A stretch of 64,000 bases of DNA from Glaciimonas sp. (GTDB lineage: Bacteria > Pseudomonadota > Gammaproteobacteria > Burkholderiales > Burkholderiaceae_D). Numbering within the stretch: position 1 is the stretch's first letter; each line of letters starts with the position of its first letter. A program made the position numbers and the translations under genes. The stretch covers positions 167,791 through 231,790 of the forward strand of contig JABBOY010000042.1 in NCBI GenBank assembly GCA_012927585.1, written 5' to 3'. This document shows positions 17,650 to 26,480 of the stretch, piece by piece. Below the pieces are notes generated by a model. It had not been told where the DNA came from and searched no databases. It saw nothing but the letters and a program-made list of their open reading frames with translations.

Positions 17650-20091
17650 ATGCAGAAGTTGAAACTGGTAATGGTCGGCAATGGCATGGCAGGCGTGCGC
17701 ACGCTCGAAGAGCTGCGCAAGATCGCTCCCGATATTTATGACATTACCGTGTTCGGTGCCGAACCTTATGCCAATTACAACCGCATCCTGTTGTCGCCGG
17801 TGCTGGCCGGCGAGCAAACCGTGCAGGACATCATGCTGAACGACATCGATTGGTATGTGGAAAATGACATCACGCTGCATCTGGGTAAAAAGATTATCAA
17901 GATCGATCGCCTCAAGCGTCAGGTGATCGCGGAAGACGGCACAGTCGCCGAATATGACCGCCTGTTGCTGGCGACCGGCTCCAATCCGTTCATGCTGCCG
18001 GTGCCGGGCAAGGATTTGCAAGGCGTGATCGCCTATCGCGACATCGCCGACACCAACGCGATGATAGACGCGGCGACCAAGTACAAACATGCGATCGTCA
18101 TCGGCGGCGGCTTGCTCGGTCTGGAAGCGGCCAACGGCTTGAAACTGCGCGGCATGGATGTCACCGTAGTCCATTTGCCGCACTGGCTGATGGAGCGCCA
18201 ACTGGATGAAGTCGCGGGCAAGATGCTGCAGAAATCGCTGGAAGATCGCGGCCTGCATTTCTTGCTGGGCAAAAATACCGAAGCCATCATCGGCGACGAA
18301 GGTGAGGGGAAAAGCGGTCACGTAAAAGCGATTCGTTTCACCGATGGGCTGGAAATTCCGGCGCAACTGATCGTGATGGCAGTCGGCATCCGTCCCAACA
18401 CCGCGCTGGCGGAATCGGCCGGCATCTATTGCAATCGCGGCATTGTCGTCAATGACACGATGCAGACCTACGACCCGCGCATTTATTCGGTCGGCGAGTG
18501 CGTCAACCACCGCGGCAATGTATATGGGCTGGTCGCACCGCTGTTCGACATGGCCAAGGTCTGCGCCAACCATCTGGCCAATTTCGGCATCGGTCGTTAT
18601 CAGGGTTCGGTCACCTCGACCAAGCTGAAAGTGACCGGCATCGATCTGTTTTCGGCTGGCGATTTTACCGGCGGCGAAGGCACCGAAGAAATCATCTTGT
18701 CGGACCCGATAGGCGGCGTCTACAAGAAACTGGTATTGAAGGACGACAAGCTGATCGGTGCCTGCCTGTATGGCGATACGGTGGACGGCAGTTGGTACTT
18801 CAAGCTGCTGCGTGAAAGCCGGGCAATTGCCGAAATCCGCGACAGCCTGATGTTCGGCGAATCGAACACCGGCGACGCCGGCCATGAAGGCTTCACCAAG
18901 GCCGCATCGATGCCGGACAGCGCCGAAGTGTGCGGCTGCAATGGCGTGTGCAAAGGCACCATCGTCAAGGCGATCAAGGAACACGGCTTGTTCACGCTGG
19001 AAGATGTGCGCAAGCACACCAAGGCATCGGCCTCGTGCGGCTCCTGCACCGGACTGGTCGAGCAGATCATCATGTCCACTGTCGGCGCCGATTATTCCGT
19101 TTCCAGCAAAGCCAAGCCGCTGTGCGATTGCACCGATCACACCCATCAGGAAGTGCGCGACGCGATCAGGGTCGAAAAATTCCTGAGCATCGCCAAGACT
19201 ATGGAAATGATGGCCTGGCGCACGCCCAACGGCTGCACCAAATGCCGCCCTGCGATTAACTATTACGTGCTGTCGACCTGGCCGCACGAAGCCCGTGACG
19301 ATCCGCAATCGCGCTACATCAACGAGCGGGCACACGCCAACATCCAGAAAGACGGCACCTATTCGGTTATTCCGCGCATGTGGGGCGGCGTGACCAACGC
19401 ATCCGATCTGCGCCGCATCGCCGACGTGGCCGATAAATACGCGATTCCAACCATCAAGGTTACCGGCGGCCAGCGCATAGACTTGCTCGGCGTGAAAAAA
19501 GCGGATTTGCCGGGAGTCTGGAAAGACCTCGGCATGCCGAACGGCGCAGCTTATGCGAAGGCATTGCGCACTGTGAAAACTTGCGTCGGCAGCGAATGGT
19601 GCCGCTTCGGCACGCAGGATTCGACTTTAATGGGGCAGCAGCTGGAGCGCGAATTATGTCGCATGTACGCGCCGCACAAGGTCAAGATCGCAGTCTCCGG
19701 TTGCCCGCGTAATTGCGCCGAATCGGGCATCAAGGACGTCGGTGTAATCGGTGTTGATTCAGGTTGGGAAATTTACGTCGGCGGTAACGGCGGCATCAAG
19801 ACCGAAGTCGCGCAGTTCTTCGTCAAGGTCAAGACCCATGCCGAAGTGCTGGAATATGCCGGCGCTTTCCTGCAGCTATACCGCGAAGAAGGCTGGTATC
19901 TGGAGCGTACCGTGCATTATCTGGGACGCGTCGGTCTCGACCATGCAAAGAAAAATGTGCTGAAAGACGAGGCCAACCGCAAAGCGCTGTACCAACGCCT
20001 GCTGTTCTCGCTAGACGGCGAGGTCGACCCTTGGCTTGAGCCAGAGAAGGCGCTGGTTGACATGCGCCAGTTCGTGGCGCTGTCGGTCTGA
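17650..20091 (+). CDS. nirB: Assimilatory nitrite reductase [NAD(P)H], large subunit
   Basis: An 813-residue siroheme and flavin enzyme that reduces nitrite to ammonium. Domains in order: FAD/NAD(P)H-binding pyridine nucleotide-disulfide reductase (about 1-400, starting MQKLKLVMVGNGMAG), a BFD-like [2Fe-2S] domain with CGCNGVCKG and SCGSCTG (about 415-480), and the nitrite/sulfite reductase ferredoxin-like and siroheme domains with the cluster cysteines in TCVGSEWC and SGCPRNCAES. The open frame extends upstream to 17470, but that extension covers the sigma-54 promoter and shows no NirB-like sequence, so ATG 17650 is chosen. First gene of the nirB-nirD-nasA operon. Confidence 0.95.
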   Translation: MQKLKLVMVGNGMAGVRTLEELRKIAPDIYDITVFGAEPYANYNRILLSPVLAGEQTVQDIMLNDIDWYVENDITLHLGKKIIKIDRLKRQVIAEDGTVAEYDRLLLATGSNPFMLPVPGKDLQGVIAYRDIADTNAMIDAATKYKHAIVIGGGLLGLEAANGLKLRGMDVTVVHLPHWLMERQLDEVAGKMLQKSLEDRGLHFLLGKNTEAIIGDEGEGKSGHVKAIRFTDGLEIPAQLIVMAVGIRPNTALAESAGIYCNRGIVVNDTMQTYDPRIYSVGECVNHRGNVYGLVAPLFDMAKVCANHLANFGIGRYQGSVTSTKLKVTGIDLFSAGDFTGGEGTEEIILSDPIGGVYKKLVLKDDKLIGACLYGDTVDGSWYFKLLRESRAIAEIRDSLMFGESNTGDAGHEGFTKAASMPDSAEVCGCNGVCKGTIVKAIKEHGLFTLEDVRKHTKASASCGSCTGLVEQIIMSTVGADYSVSSKAKPLCDCTDHTHQEVRDAIRVEKFLSIAKTMEMMAWRTPNGCTKCRPAINYYVLSTWPHEARDDPQSRYINERAHANIQKDGTYSVIPRMWGGVTNASDLRRIADVADKYAIPTIKVTGGQRIDLLGVKKADLPGVWKDLGMPNGAAYAKALRTVKTCVGSEWCRFGTQDSTLMGQQLERELCRMYAPHKVKIAVSGCPRNCAESGIKDVGVIGVDSGWEIYVGGNGGIKTEVAQFFVKVKTHAEVLEYAGAFLQLYREEGWYLERTVHYLGRVGLDHAKKNVLKDEANRKALYQRLLFSLDGEVDPWLEPEKALVDMRQFVALSV

Positions 20092-20112
20092 ATTAACTAC
20101 AGCAAAAAACAA

Positions 20113-20175
20113 GGAGTATTTCTAAAAAACACTTATAAATAATGCGGAGAAGCAGTGCTTTTTTTACATACATCC
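20113..20175 (+). repeat. Dispersed GGAGTAT-type intergenic element, copy E
   Basis: The copy lies inside the nirB-nirD gap, with ends GGAGTAT and a slightly decayed ATACATCC. The inner arms AAAAAACACT and AGTGCTTTTTT pair around the core AATGCGGAGAAG. It is the only copy that clearly separates two genes of one operon. Confidence 0.7.
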
Positions 20176-20198
20176 ATCTAGTATAATAAAGATCTACA

Positions 20199-20552
20199 AT
20201 GTCGAATCAATGGAAAATCATTTGCAAGGTTACCGATATTCCGGTATTGGGTGCGCGTGTGGTGGCGCGCGATGGGAAGCCGGATGTGGCTATTTTTCGG
20301 AATGGAGAAGACAAGGTTTTTGCGCTGCTGGACCGTTGCCCGCACAAGGGCGGGCCCCTGTCACAAGGCATTGTGTACGGCGAGCGCGTTGCTTGCCCAA
20401 TGCATAACTGGAACATCGAACTCGGTTCCGGTTGCGCCACCGCACCGGATGAAGGATGCACGCAAAAATTCAGCGTGAAGGTCGAAGCGGGCGATGTGTA
20501 TCTGGACGCGCTCGAATTAGCTTCTTTAGCGACTGAGGTTGTTACTGCATGA
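20199..20552 (+). CDS. nirD: Assimilatory nitrite reductase small subunit (Rieske-type)
   Basis: A 117-residue Rieske-fold protein, partner of NirB. The two iron-sulfur motifs are CPHKGGPL (about residue 48) and CPMHNW (about residue 66), so the Cys-X-His and Cys-X2-His ligands are complete; some NirD proteins have lost them. Its stop overlaps the nasA start by 4 bases (ATGA), which indicates translational coupling. The gap of 107 bases after nirB is unusually large for this operon and is filled by a dispersed repeat element. Confidence 0.93.
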   Translation: MSNQWKIICKVTDIPVLGARVVARDGKPDVAIFRNGEDKVFALLDRCPHKGGPLSQGIVYGERVACPMHNWNIELGSGCATAPDEGCTQKFSVKVEAGDVYLDALELASLATEVVTA

Positions 20553-23329
20553 GTCTGGCGCGCGAAGCCAAGACGACTTGCTGTTACTGCGGCGTCGGTT
20601 GCGGCGTCATTATAGAAACGAATGGTGTGCAGGTGACCGGTGTGCGCGGAGATCCTGATCATCCGGCCAACTTCGGCCGCTTGTGCACCAAAGGCAGCAC
20701 GCTGCATCTGAGCGCCAATCCGGTGTTACAAAAGCAGGTGCGCGCGTGGTATCCAGAGCTGCGCAGAACGCGCAATACGCCGCGCCAGCGAGCTAGCTGG
20801 GATCAGACGCTAGACGCCATCGCGCAGCAATTCGCTGATACGATCAAAAAATACGGGCCGGACAGCGTCGGTTTTTATATCTCCGGCCAGTTGCTGACCG
20901 AAGATTATTACGTCTTCAACAAGTTGGCGAAAGGCTTGATCGGCACCAACAATATCGATAGCAATTCGCGCCTATGCATGTCGAGCGCGGTGGCCGGCTA
21001 CAAGCAAACGCTAGGTGCCGATGCGCCACCAGCCTGTTATGAGGATATCGAACAAGCCGAGCTGATTTTCATCGTCGGCTCCAATACCGCGTATGCGCAT
21101 CCGATTCTGTATCGCCGCATCGAAGATGCGCGCAAGAACAACCCGAATCTGAAAATTATTGTCGCCGATCCGCGCCGTACCGATACCGCACGCGAAGCCG
21201 ATTTGTTTTTGCCTATTCTGCCTGGCACCGATGTCGCGCTGTTCAACGGCATGCTACATATTTGCCTGTGGGAAGACTGGCTCGATACAGCTTATATCAA
21301 CGCGCATACCGAAGGCTTTGCGGAACTGAAAAAGACGGTACGTGATTACACGCCAAAATATGTGGCGGAACTGTGCGGCATCAGCGAGGCTGATTTGGTG
21401 CAGGCGGCGCAATGGTTCGGTCGTTCCAAAGCTGCTTTGTCGCTATATTGCCAAGGCTTGAACCAATCGTCTTCCGGTACCGCCAAGAATGCGGCGCTGA
21501 TCAACTTGCATCTGGCTATGCACCAGATCGGCAAGCCGGGAGCGGGGCCGTTTTCATTGACCGGACAGCCGAATGCGATGGGTGGGCGCGAAGTCGGCGG
21601 GATGGCGAATCTGCTATCGGCGCACCGCGATTTGGCCAATCCCGCGCATCGCGCCGAAGTGGCGAAGTTATGGGGCTTAGACGATGTGCCGGCCCAACCG
21701 GGCAAAACTGCGGTTGACATGTTCGAGGCAGTGCGCAGCGGCGAGATCAAGCTGCTGTGGATCGCTTGCACCAATCCCGCACAATCGATGCCTGACCAGA
21801 AACTGGTGCGCGAAGCGCTGAAAAAAGCCGAACTGGTTATCGTCCAGGAAGCCTATAAAACCACAGCGACGGTGGATTACGCCGACGTGTTGCTGCCGGC
21901 GACTACCTGGAGCGAAAAAGACGGCACGGTCACCAATTCCGAGCGTCGTATTACCCGCATCAAACCGGCATTGCCGAAGCCGGCCGAGACCCGCCATGAC
22001 TGGGAAATCGTCACCGATTTCGCCCGCAAGCTGGAACGCTTGATGGGCAAAGTCGCGGGTAAAACCAAAACCTTGTTTCCGTATGTGAGCGCGGAAGAAA
22101 TCTGGAACGAGCATCGAGAAACCACACGCGGACGCGATCTCGATATCACGGGTTTGTCTTTCAATATTCTGGAGCGGCAGGGGCCGCAACAGTGGCCGTT
22201 CCCGCAAGGTGCGGTAACCGGCAAGCAGCGTCTGTACGAAGACGGCATTTTTCCGACTGCCAGCGGACGGGCAAAATTTGTCAATACTATTTATCAGCCG
22301 GTAGCCGAGGCGATCGATGCGCGCTACCCGTTTCACTTGACGACCGGACGCTTGCGAGACCAGTGGCACGGCATGAGTCGCACCGGCACCGTGGCGCAAT
22401 TATTTGCACACGCATCCGAGCCATCGGTCGTCATGTCGCAACTCGATATGGAGCTCCGCCTGATCAAGAACGGCGAATTGGTGCATGTGACCAGCAAGCG
22501 CGGTTCGCAAATATTGCCGGCGGTGGCAGGAGCCGAGATGCGCGCCGGGCAGGCGTTCGTTGCCATGCACTGGGGCGAAGAATATGTGTCCGGCCGTGGC
22601 CATGATGGCGACGGCACTTTTGGTGTGAATGCGCTGACGCTATCGACCTTCGATCCCATCTCGAAGCAACCGGAACTCAAGCATGCGGCAGTCAAGATTT
22701 TGAAGGCCGAATTACCCTGGCGCTTTTTGGTGTTTGGCTGGGCCGATGCGTCGCAAGTGCTGGCCTTGCAATTGGCACTGCGGCCGTATCTGCGCCGCTT
22801 TAGCTATGCGTCCTGCACGCTGTTCGGCCGCGACAAGGTCGGCGTGCTGTTTCGCGCCGCCGATGATTACGTCGCCGACGGTGCGTTGGTCAAGGAAATC
22901 GAATCCCGTTTCGGCATCGAGGGCGCCGGTGTGTTGCGTTACGACGATGCCAAGCGCGGCAATGCGCGTCATATTCTGGTGCAGGATGGCAAGTTGGCAG
23001 CGGTTTCCATGGCAGGCGATACCTCGGCAGAACATTGGCTGAAGGAATATCTGGAAGGCGAATTGCCGGTTGCCGCGCTGGGACGTATGTTGTTGGTGCC
23101 CTCGACCAAAGCGCCGCAAGGATTCAAGTCACGCGGCCGGATTGTTTGCAACTGCTTTAATGTTGCCGAGTCGGAAATCAATGACGCATTACATGCGCAG
23201 CAGGGCGCATTGGATGTCGTATTGGCAAGCTTGCAAGCCAGGCTGAAGTGCGGCACAAGTTGCGGTTCTTGCGTGCCCGAGTTGAAACAGATGGTGCTGG
23301 CACGCGAAGCAATTGCAAAAGCAGCCTGA
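20549..23329 (+). CDS. nasA: Assimilatory nitrate reductase catalytic subunit with C-terminal [2Fe-2S] domain
   Basis: A 926-residue molybdopterin enzyme reducing nitrate to nitrite in the cytoplasm. The N-terminus has the [4Fe-4S] ligands in CCYCGVGCG and LCTKG, followed by the molybdopterin oxidoreductase body and, from about residue 590, the dinucleotide-binding domain (LTTGRLRDQWHGMSRTG). The last 70 residues are a BFD-like [2Fe-2S] domain with CNCFNV and CGTSCGSC, as in Klebsiella-type NasA, which allows electron entry from a NADH-linked flavoprotein. No nitrate transporter or nasST regulator is in the window. Confidence 0.93.
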   Translation: MSLAREAKTTCCYCGVGCGVIIETNGVQVTGVRGDPDHPANFGRLCTKGSTLHLSANPVLQKQVRAWYPELRRTRNTPRQRASWDQTLDAIAQQFADTIKKYGPDSVGFYISGQLLTEDYYVFNKLAKGLIGTNNIDSNSRLCMSSAVAGYKQTLGADAPPACYEDIEQAELIFIVGSNTAYAHPILYRRIEDARKNNPNLKIIVADPRRTDTAREADLFLPILPGTDVALFNGMLHICLWEDWLDTAYINAHTEGFAELKKTVRDYTPKYVAELCGISEADLVQAAQWFGRSKAALSLYCQGLNQSSSGTAKNAALINLHLAMHQIGKPGAGPFSLTGQPNAMGGREVGGMANLLSAHRDLANPAHRAEVAKLWGLDDVPAQPGKTAVDMFEAVRSGEIKLLWIACTNPAQSMPDQKLVREALKKAELVIVQEAYKTTATVDYADVLLPATTWSEKDGTVTNSERRITRIKPALPKPAETRHDWEIVTDFARKLERLMGKVAGKTKTLFPYVSAEEIWNEHRETTRGRDLDITGLSFNILERQGPQQWPFPQGAVTGKQRLYEDGIFPTASGRAKFVNTIYQPVAEAIDARYPFHLTTGRLRDQWHGMSRTGTVAQLFAHASEPSVVMSQLDMELRLIKNGELVHVTSKRGSQILPAVAGAEMRAGQAFVAMHWGEEYVSGRGHDGDGTFGVNALTLSTFDPISKQPELKHAAVKILKAELPWRFLVFGWADASQVLALQLALRPYLRRFSYASCTLFGRDKVGVLFRAADDYVADGALVKEIESRFGIEGAGVLRYDDAKRGNARHILVQDGKLAAVSMAGDTSAEHWLKEYLEGELPVAALGRMLLVPSTKAPQGFKSRGRIVCNCFNVAESEINDALHAQQGALDVVLASLQARLKCGTSCGSCVPELKQMVLAREAIAKAA

Positions 23330-23383
23330 CAAAACTTGCCGAGGCCAGCCTGGTGGAGGGCTGGCAATCGGTATAATCCGCGT

Positions 23384-24376
23384 ATGGAAAATGCACAATT
23401 AGCTGAGAATTTCGCGGCGGCCCGCTTCATCAAGGTGATCGGACGCGGCAAGGATGGCGCTCGTAGCCTGTCGCGCAGCGATGCGCATGATCTATATGCA
23501 GCGATGCTGGATCGGCGTATTTCCGATCTTGAACTGGGTGGAATTTTGCTGTCGATGCGCATCAAGGGCGAGTCGGTGGATGAAATCGCCGGCTTTCTCG
23601 ATGCCGCAGAAGCATCGTTCGAGCAATTGTCGGTGCCGGGCGCATTGTCCGCCTTTGCCCCCATCGTGATTCCGAGTTACAACGGTGCGCGCAAGATGGC
23701 GAACCTGACACCGCTGCTGGCGCTGTTGCTGGCGCGCGAAGGCGTGCCCGTTTTGGTGCACGGGGTTACGCAAGACCCGGGACGCGTGACCACTGCCGAA
23801 ATTTTCACGGCGCTGGGTTTGCGCCATTCGCAGACGGTGCAGCAGGCCGAGGCGTGCTTTGCGCGGCATGAACCCGCTTTCATGCCGATTGGCGCTTTGG
23901 CCCCTGCGATGGCTCGTCTGCTGGAAACGCGGCGCATATTGGGAGTGCGCAATTCGACCCATACGCTGGTCAAGATCATGCAACCCTTTAAAGGCCCGGC
24001 CTTGCGTTTGGTGTCGTATACGCATGCGGAATATCTGGCCATGTTGAGCAGCTATTTTTCAACGGCTGCGCCAGCCGTGCGCGGCGACGCTTTCCTGATG
24101 CGCGGAACCGAAGGGGAAACCGTGGCGAACGCCCGGCGCTCGCAGCAAATCGACTGGTACCACGCCGGCTCATGCACGACGCTGGTGCAAACCCAGCCTA
24201 CCGCTGATGCAGTCACAGCCATCTCTTTGCCGGAAGACCGCGATGCAGCCTCGACCGCGCTTTGGACCGAAGCGGTATTGCGCCAGGAACAACCGGTGCC
24301 GGCCACCATTGTTGAACAGGTGAAATACTGTTTGCAGGTTTCCCAGCAATTGCAGGCCGACCGATTGGCGCGGTAG
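23384..24376 (+). CDS. ybiB: YbiB-like nucleic-acid-binding protein (TrpD2 family)
   Basis: A 330-residue protein with the anthranilate phosphoribosyltransferase fold: N-terminal helical bundle (about 1-90) and a C-terminal alpha/beta domain with RLLETRRILGVRNSTHTLVKIMQPF. It lacks the TrpD phosphoribosyl-pyrophosphate signature and matches the TrpD2/YbiB group, which in E. coli binds nucleic acid and is LexA-regulated. The start ATG at 23384 is preferred over an upstream in-frame codon. A TATAAT hexamer lies only 7 bases before this ATG, but no -35 partner is evident, so it may be fortuitous. Confidence 0.82.
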   Translation: MENAQLAENFAAARFIKVIGRGKDGARSLSRSDAHDLYAAMLDRRISDLELGGILLSMRIKGESVDEIAGFLDAAEASFEQLSVPGALSAFAPIVIPSYNGARKMANLTPLLALLLAREGVPVLVHGVTQDPGRVTTAEIFTALGLRHSQTVQQAEACFARHEPAFMPIGALAPAMARLLETRRILGVRNSTHTLVKIMQPFKGPALRLVSYTHAEYLAMLSSYFSTAAPAVRGDAFLMRGTEGETVANARRSQQIDWYHAGSCTTLVQTQPTADAVTAISLPEDRDAASTALWTEAVLRQEQPVPATIVEQVKYCLQVSQQLQADRLAR

Positions 24377-24388
24377 GTTTTGCAAGAC

Positions 24389-25585
24389 ATGATGAAAAAA
24401 TATGCAGTCGCCGTAATCGGTGCTGGTGCCGCCGGCATGATGTGTGCAGCTGTGGCCGGCCAGCGTGGCAAAAGCGTGGTGTTGATCGATCACGCCACAC
24501 GTCTGGCGGAAAAAATTCGCATCTCTGGCGGCGGTCGCTGCAATTTCACCAATATCGACGCCGGCCCGCAGAATTTTCTGTCCGGCAATCCCCATTTCTG
24601 CAAAAGTGCATTGGCGCGCTACACGCCGCAGGATTTTCTTGGATTGATGAAGCGTTATCGCATCGCGTATTACGAGAAGCACAAGGGACAGTTGTTTTGC
24701 GACGATTCGGCCGAAGATATCATCCGAATGTTGAAAGCCGAGTGCGATCTGGGCCAGGTGCACTGGCAAATGCCGTGCAGCGTCAGTGCCATTAACCAAG
24801 CCGACGGTGGATTTGTGGTGATGACCACCGCCGGCAGCATAATGGCCGAAAACATCGTGGTTGCCACTGGCGGTCTTTCTATCCCGAAAATCGGCGCTAC
24901 CGATTTTGCTTATCGGATTGCGCGTCAGTTCGGCATCAAGTTGGTGGAGCCGCGGCCGGCGCTGGTGCCGCTCACCTTTGATATTTTAGAATGGCAACCT
25001 TTTATCGCATTGGCCGGGATTGCATTGCCGGTCGAGATAAGCGCAGGCGAAAAGAAGAGCCGGGGGAGTTTTCGCGAAGACCTGTTATTTACCCATCGCG
25101 GCCTGTCCGGCCCGGCGGTATTGCAGATTTCCAGTTATTGGCAGCCGGGGGCATCGCTCACCATCAATTTATTGCCCGATATGGATGTTGCGCAAACGCT
25201 GATCGAGGGCAAGTCGACGCGCAAGAGGAATCTGGGCAATACCTTGTCGCAATGGTTGCCGGCGCGTTTAGTGGACGGCTGGCTGCAAATCAAAGGCATT
25301 CAATCCGATGCGCGCATCGCCGACATGACCGACAAGCAATTGCGTTTGCTGGGAGAATCGCTGAATGCCTGGATTATCACTCCCGACGGCTCCGAAGGTT
25401 ATCGCAAGGCGGAAGTCACGCTGGGCGGCATTGATACCCGCGAGTTGTCACAGCAGACCATGATGGCAACCCAGGTTCCTGGACTGTATTTCATAGGTGA
25501 ATCGGTCGACGTGACTGGATGGCTGGGCGGCTATAATTTCCAGTGGGCATGGGCGTCCGGGGTCGCGGCAGGCAGGTCGGTGTGA
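24389..25585 (+). CDS. NAD(P)/FAD-dependent oxidoreductase, YhiN/HI0933 family flavoprotein
   Basis: A flavoprotein of about 398 residues. It opens with the Rossmann dinucleotide-binding motif VIGAGAAGMM and has the family's segment EKIRISGGGRCNFTN, a middle RxxGLSGP-type sequence (THRGLSGPAVLQISSYW) and the C-terminal FAD-contacting GWLGGYNFQWAWASG. These are hallmarks of the HI0933/YhiN family, whose physiological reaction is unknown. ATG codons at 24389 and 24392 are both possible. It follows ybiB by 12 bases, so the two are probably co-transcribed. Confidence 0.88.
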   Translation: MMKKYAVAVIGAGAAGMMCAAVAGQRGKSVVLIDHATRLAEKIRISGGGRCNFTNIDAGPQNFLSGNPHFCKSALARYTPQDFLGLMKRYRIAYYEKHKGQLFCDDSAEDIIRMLKAECDLGQVHWQMPCSVSAINQADGGFVVMTTAGSIMAENIVVATGGLSIPKIGATDFAYRIARQFGIKLVEPRPALVPLTFDILEWQPFIALAGIALPVEISAGEKKSRGSFREDLLFTHRGLSGPAVLQISSYWQPGASLTINLLPDMDVAQTLIEGKSTRKRNLGNTLSQWLPARLVDGWLQIKGIQSDARIADMTDKQLRLLGESLNAWIITPDGSEGYRKAEVTLGGIDTRELSQQTMMATQVPGLYFIGESVDVTGWLGGYNFQWAWASGVAAGRSV

Positions 25586-25695
25586 TCAGATGCCTGTGTC
25601 GGCAGGGTGAGGGAGTTTCTCGTTAAAAAACTTTCATCGAACAAGCAAGTCTGCTAGAATTACCCTCTTCTCCTAAAATCACCGTTTGAATCTAC

Positions 25696-25908
25696 ATGAC
25701 AACAATCCGCCTTAAAGAAAACGAGCCGTTCGAAGTCGCAATGCGTCGCTTCAAGCGCACTATTGAAAAAACCGGTTTGTTGACCGATCTGCGCGCACGT
25801 GAGTTTTACGAGAAGCCAACTGCAGAGCGCAAGCGCAAGCTTGCTGCCGCAGTCAAGCGCCATTACAAGCGCATCCGTAGCCAGCAGCTACCGAAAAAGC
25901 TGTTCTAA
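25696..25908 (+). CDS. rpsU: 30S ribosomal protein S21
   Basis: A basic 70-residue ribosomal protein. The start [27 protein letters not shown] and the arginine/lysine-rich C-terminus fit S21. It is the first gene of the macromolecular synthesis operon rpsU-yqeY-dnaG-rpoD, in which ribosome, primase and sigma factor production are linked. A TAGAAT hexamer at about 25655 could be its -10 box. Two hairpins follow it, so it can be expressed at a higher level than the downstream genes. Confidence 0.97.
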   Translation: MTTIRLKENEPFEVAMRRFKRTIEKTGLLTDLRAREFYEKPTAERKRKLAAAVKRHYKRIRSQQLPKKLF

Positions 25909-25913
25909 TTTTT

Positions 25914-25974
25914 CGCCGCACATTTGTGCGGCTGGATTAAAAACCCGCTTCGGTCGTTCCGCTGCGGGTTTTTC
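25914..25974 (+). terminator. Tandem hairpins and terminator after rpsU
   Basis: A first hairpin (GCCGCAC with GTGCGGC, 25914-25932) is followed by a classic terminator: AAAACCCGC and GCGGGTTTTT flank a short loop at 25938-25974. Partial termination here is the known way the E. coli rpsU-dnaG-rpoD operon lowers primase output. Confidence 0.8.
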
Positions 25975-26001
25975 TGTTTGTCTGATTGAAATGAGGATGA
26001 T

Positions 26002-26451
26002 ATGGGATTGAAAGAGCAGATTACCGAAGATATGAAGGCCGCAATGCGTGCCAAAGATAGCGTCAAATTGGGTGCGATTCGCATGCTGACTGCCGCGATC
26101 AAGCAAAAAGAGGTTGACGAGCGCATTGAAGTGACCGACGCGCAGGTTCTTGCCATCGTTGAAAAAATGATCAAGCAGCGCAAGGATTCGATCAGCCAGT
26201 TCGAGGCTGGCAATCGCCAGGATCTGGCTGATATCGAAAAGGTCGAGCTGGCAATCTTGTCGGTCTACATGCCGGCAGCGCTCTCCGAGGCCGAAGTGCA
26301 GGCTGCAGTAGCTGCCGCTATAGCCGCAGTAGGCGCTACCGGGCCGCAGGATATGGGCAAGTTGATGGCGATGCTAAAACCGAAACTGGCAGGGCGCGCG
26401 GACATGACAGCCGTATCGGGGTTGGTAAAAGCCGCTTTGAGCAAGGCTTGA
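26002..26451 (+). CDS. GatB/YqeY domain protein
   Basis: A helical protein of 149 residues, all of which match the YqeY family: MGLKEQITEDMKAAMRAKDS, followed by LGAIRMLTAAIKQKEVDER and the C-terminal helical tail DMGKLMAMLKPKLAGRADM. The tail resembles the tRNA-binding tail of the GatB subunit, but a free-standing role is not established. Its position between rpsU and dnaG is conserved in beta- and gammaproteobacteria. A ribosome binding site (GAGGA) precedes the ATG. Confidence 0.9.
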   Translation: MGLKEQITEDMKAAMRAKDSVKLGAIRMLTAAIKQKEVDERIEVTDAQVLAIVEKMIKQRKDSISQFEAGNRQDLADIEKVELAILSVYMPAALSEAEVQAAVAAAIAAVGATGPQDMGKLMAMLKPKLAGRADMTAVSGLVKAALSKA

Positions 26452-26480
26452 TCGCCGCAATTGCGCAGATTTAAGTCGAG

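Noticed and set aside
17548..19335. Open frame of 595 codons on the minus strand opposite nirB
   Set aside because: It lies entirely opposite the strongly conserved nirB gene, has a His/Gln/Arg-rich composition typical of antisense shadow frames, and shows no family features or ribosome binding site.
23372..23377. TATAAT seven bases before the ybiB start as a leaderless promoter
   Set aside because: No acceptable -35 hexamer lies at 16-18 bp spacing, so the match is probably fortuitous.
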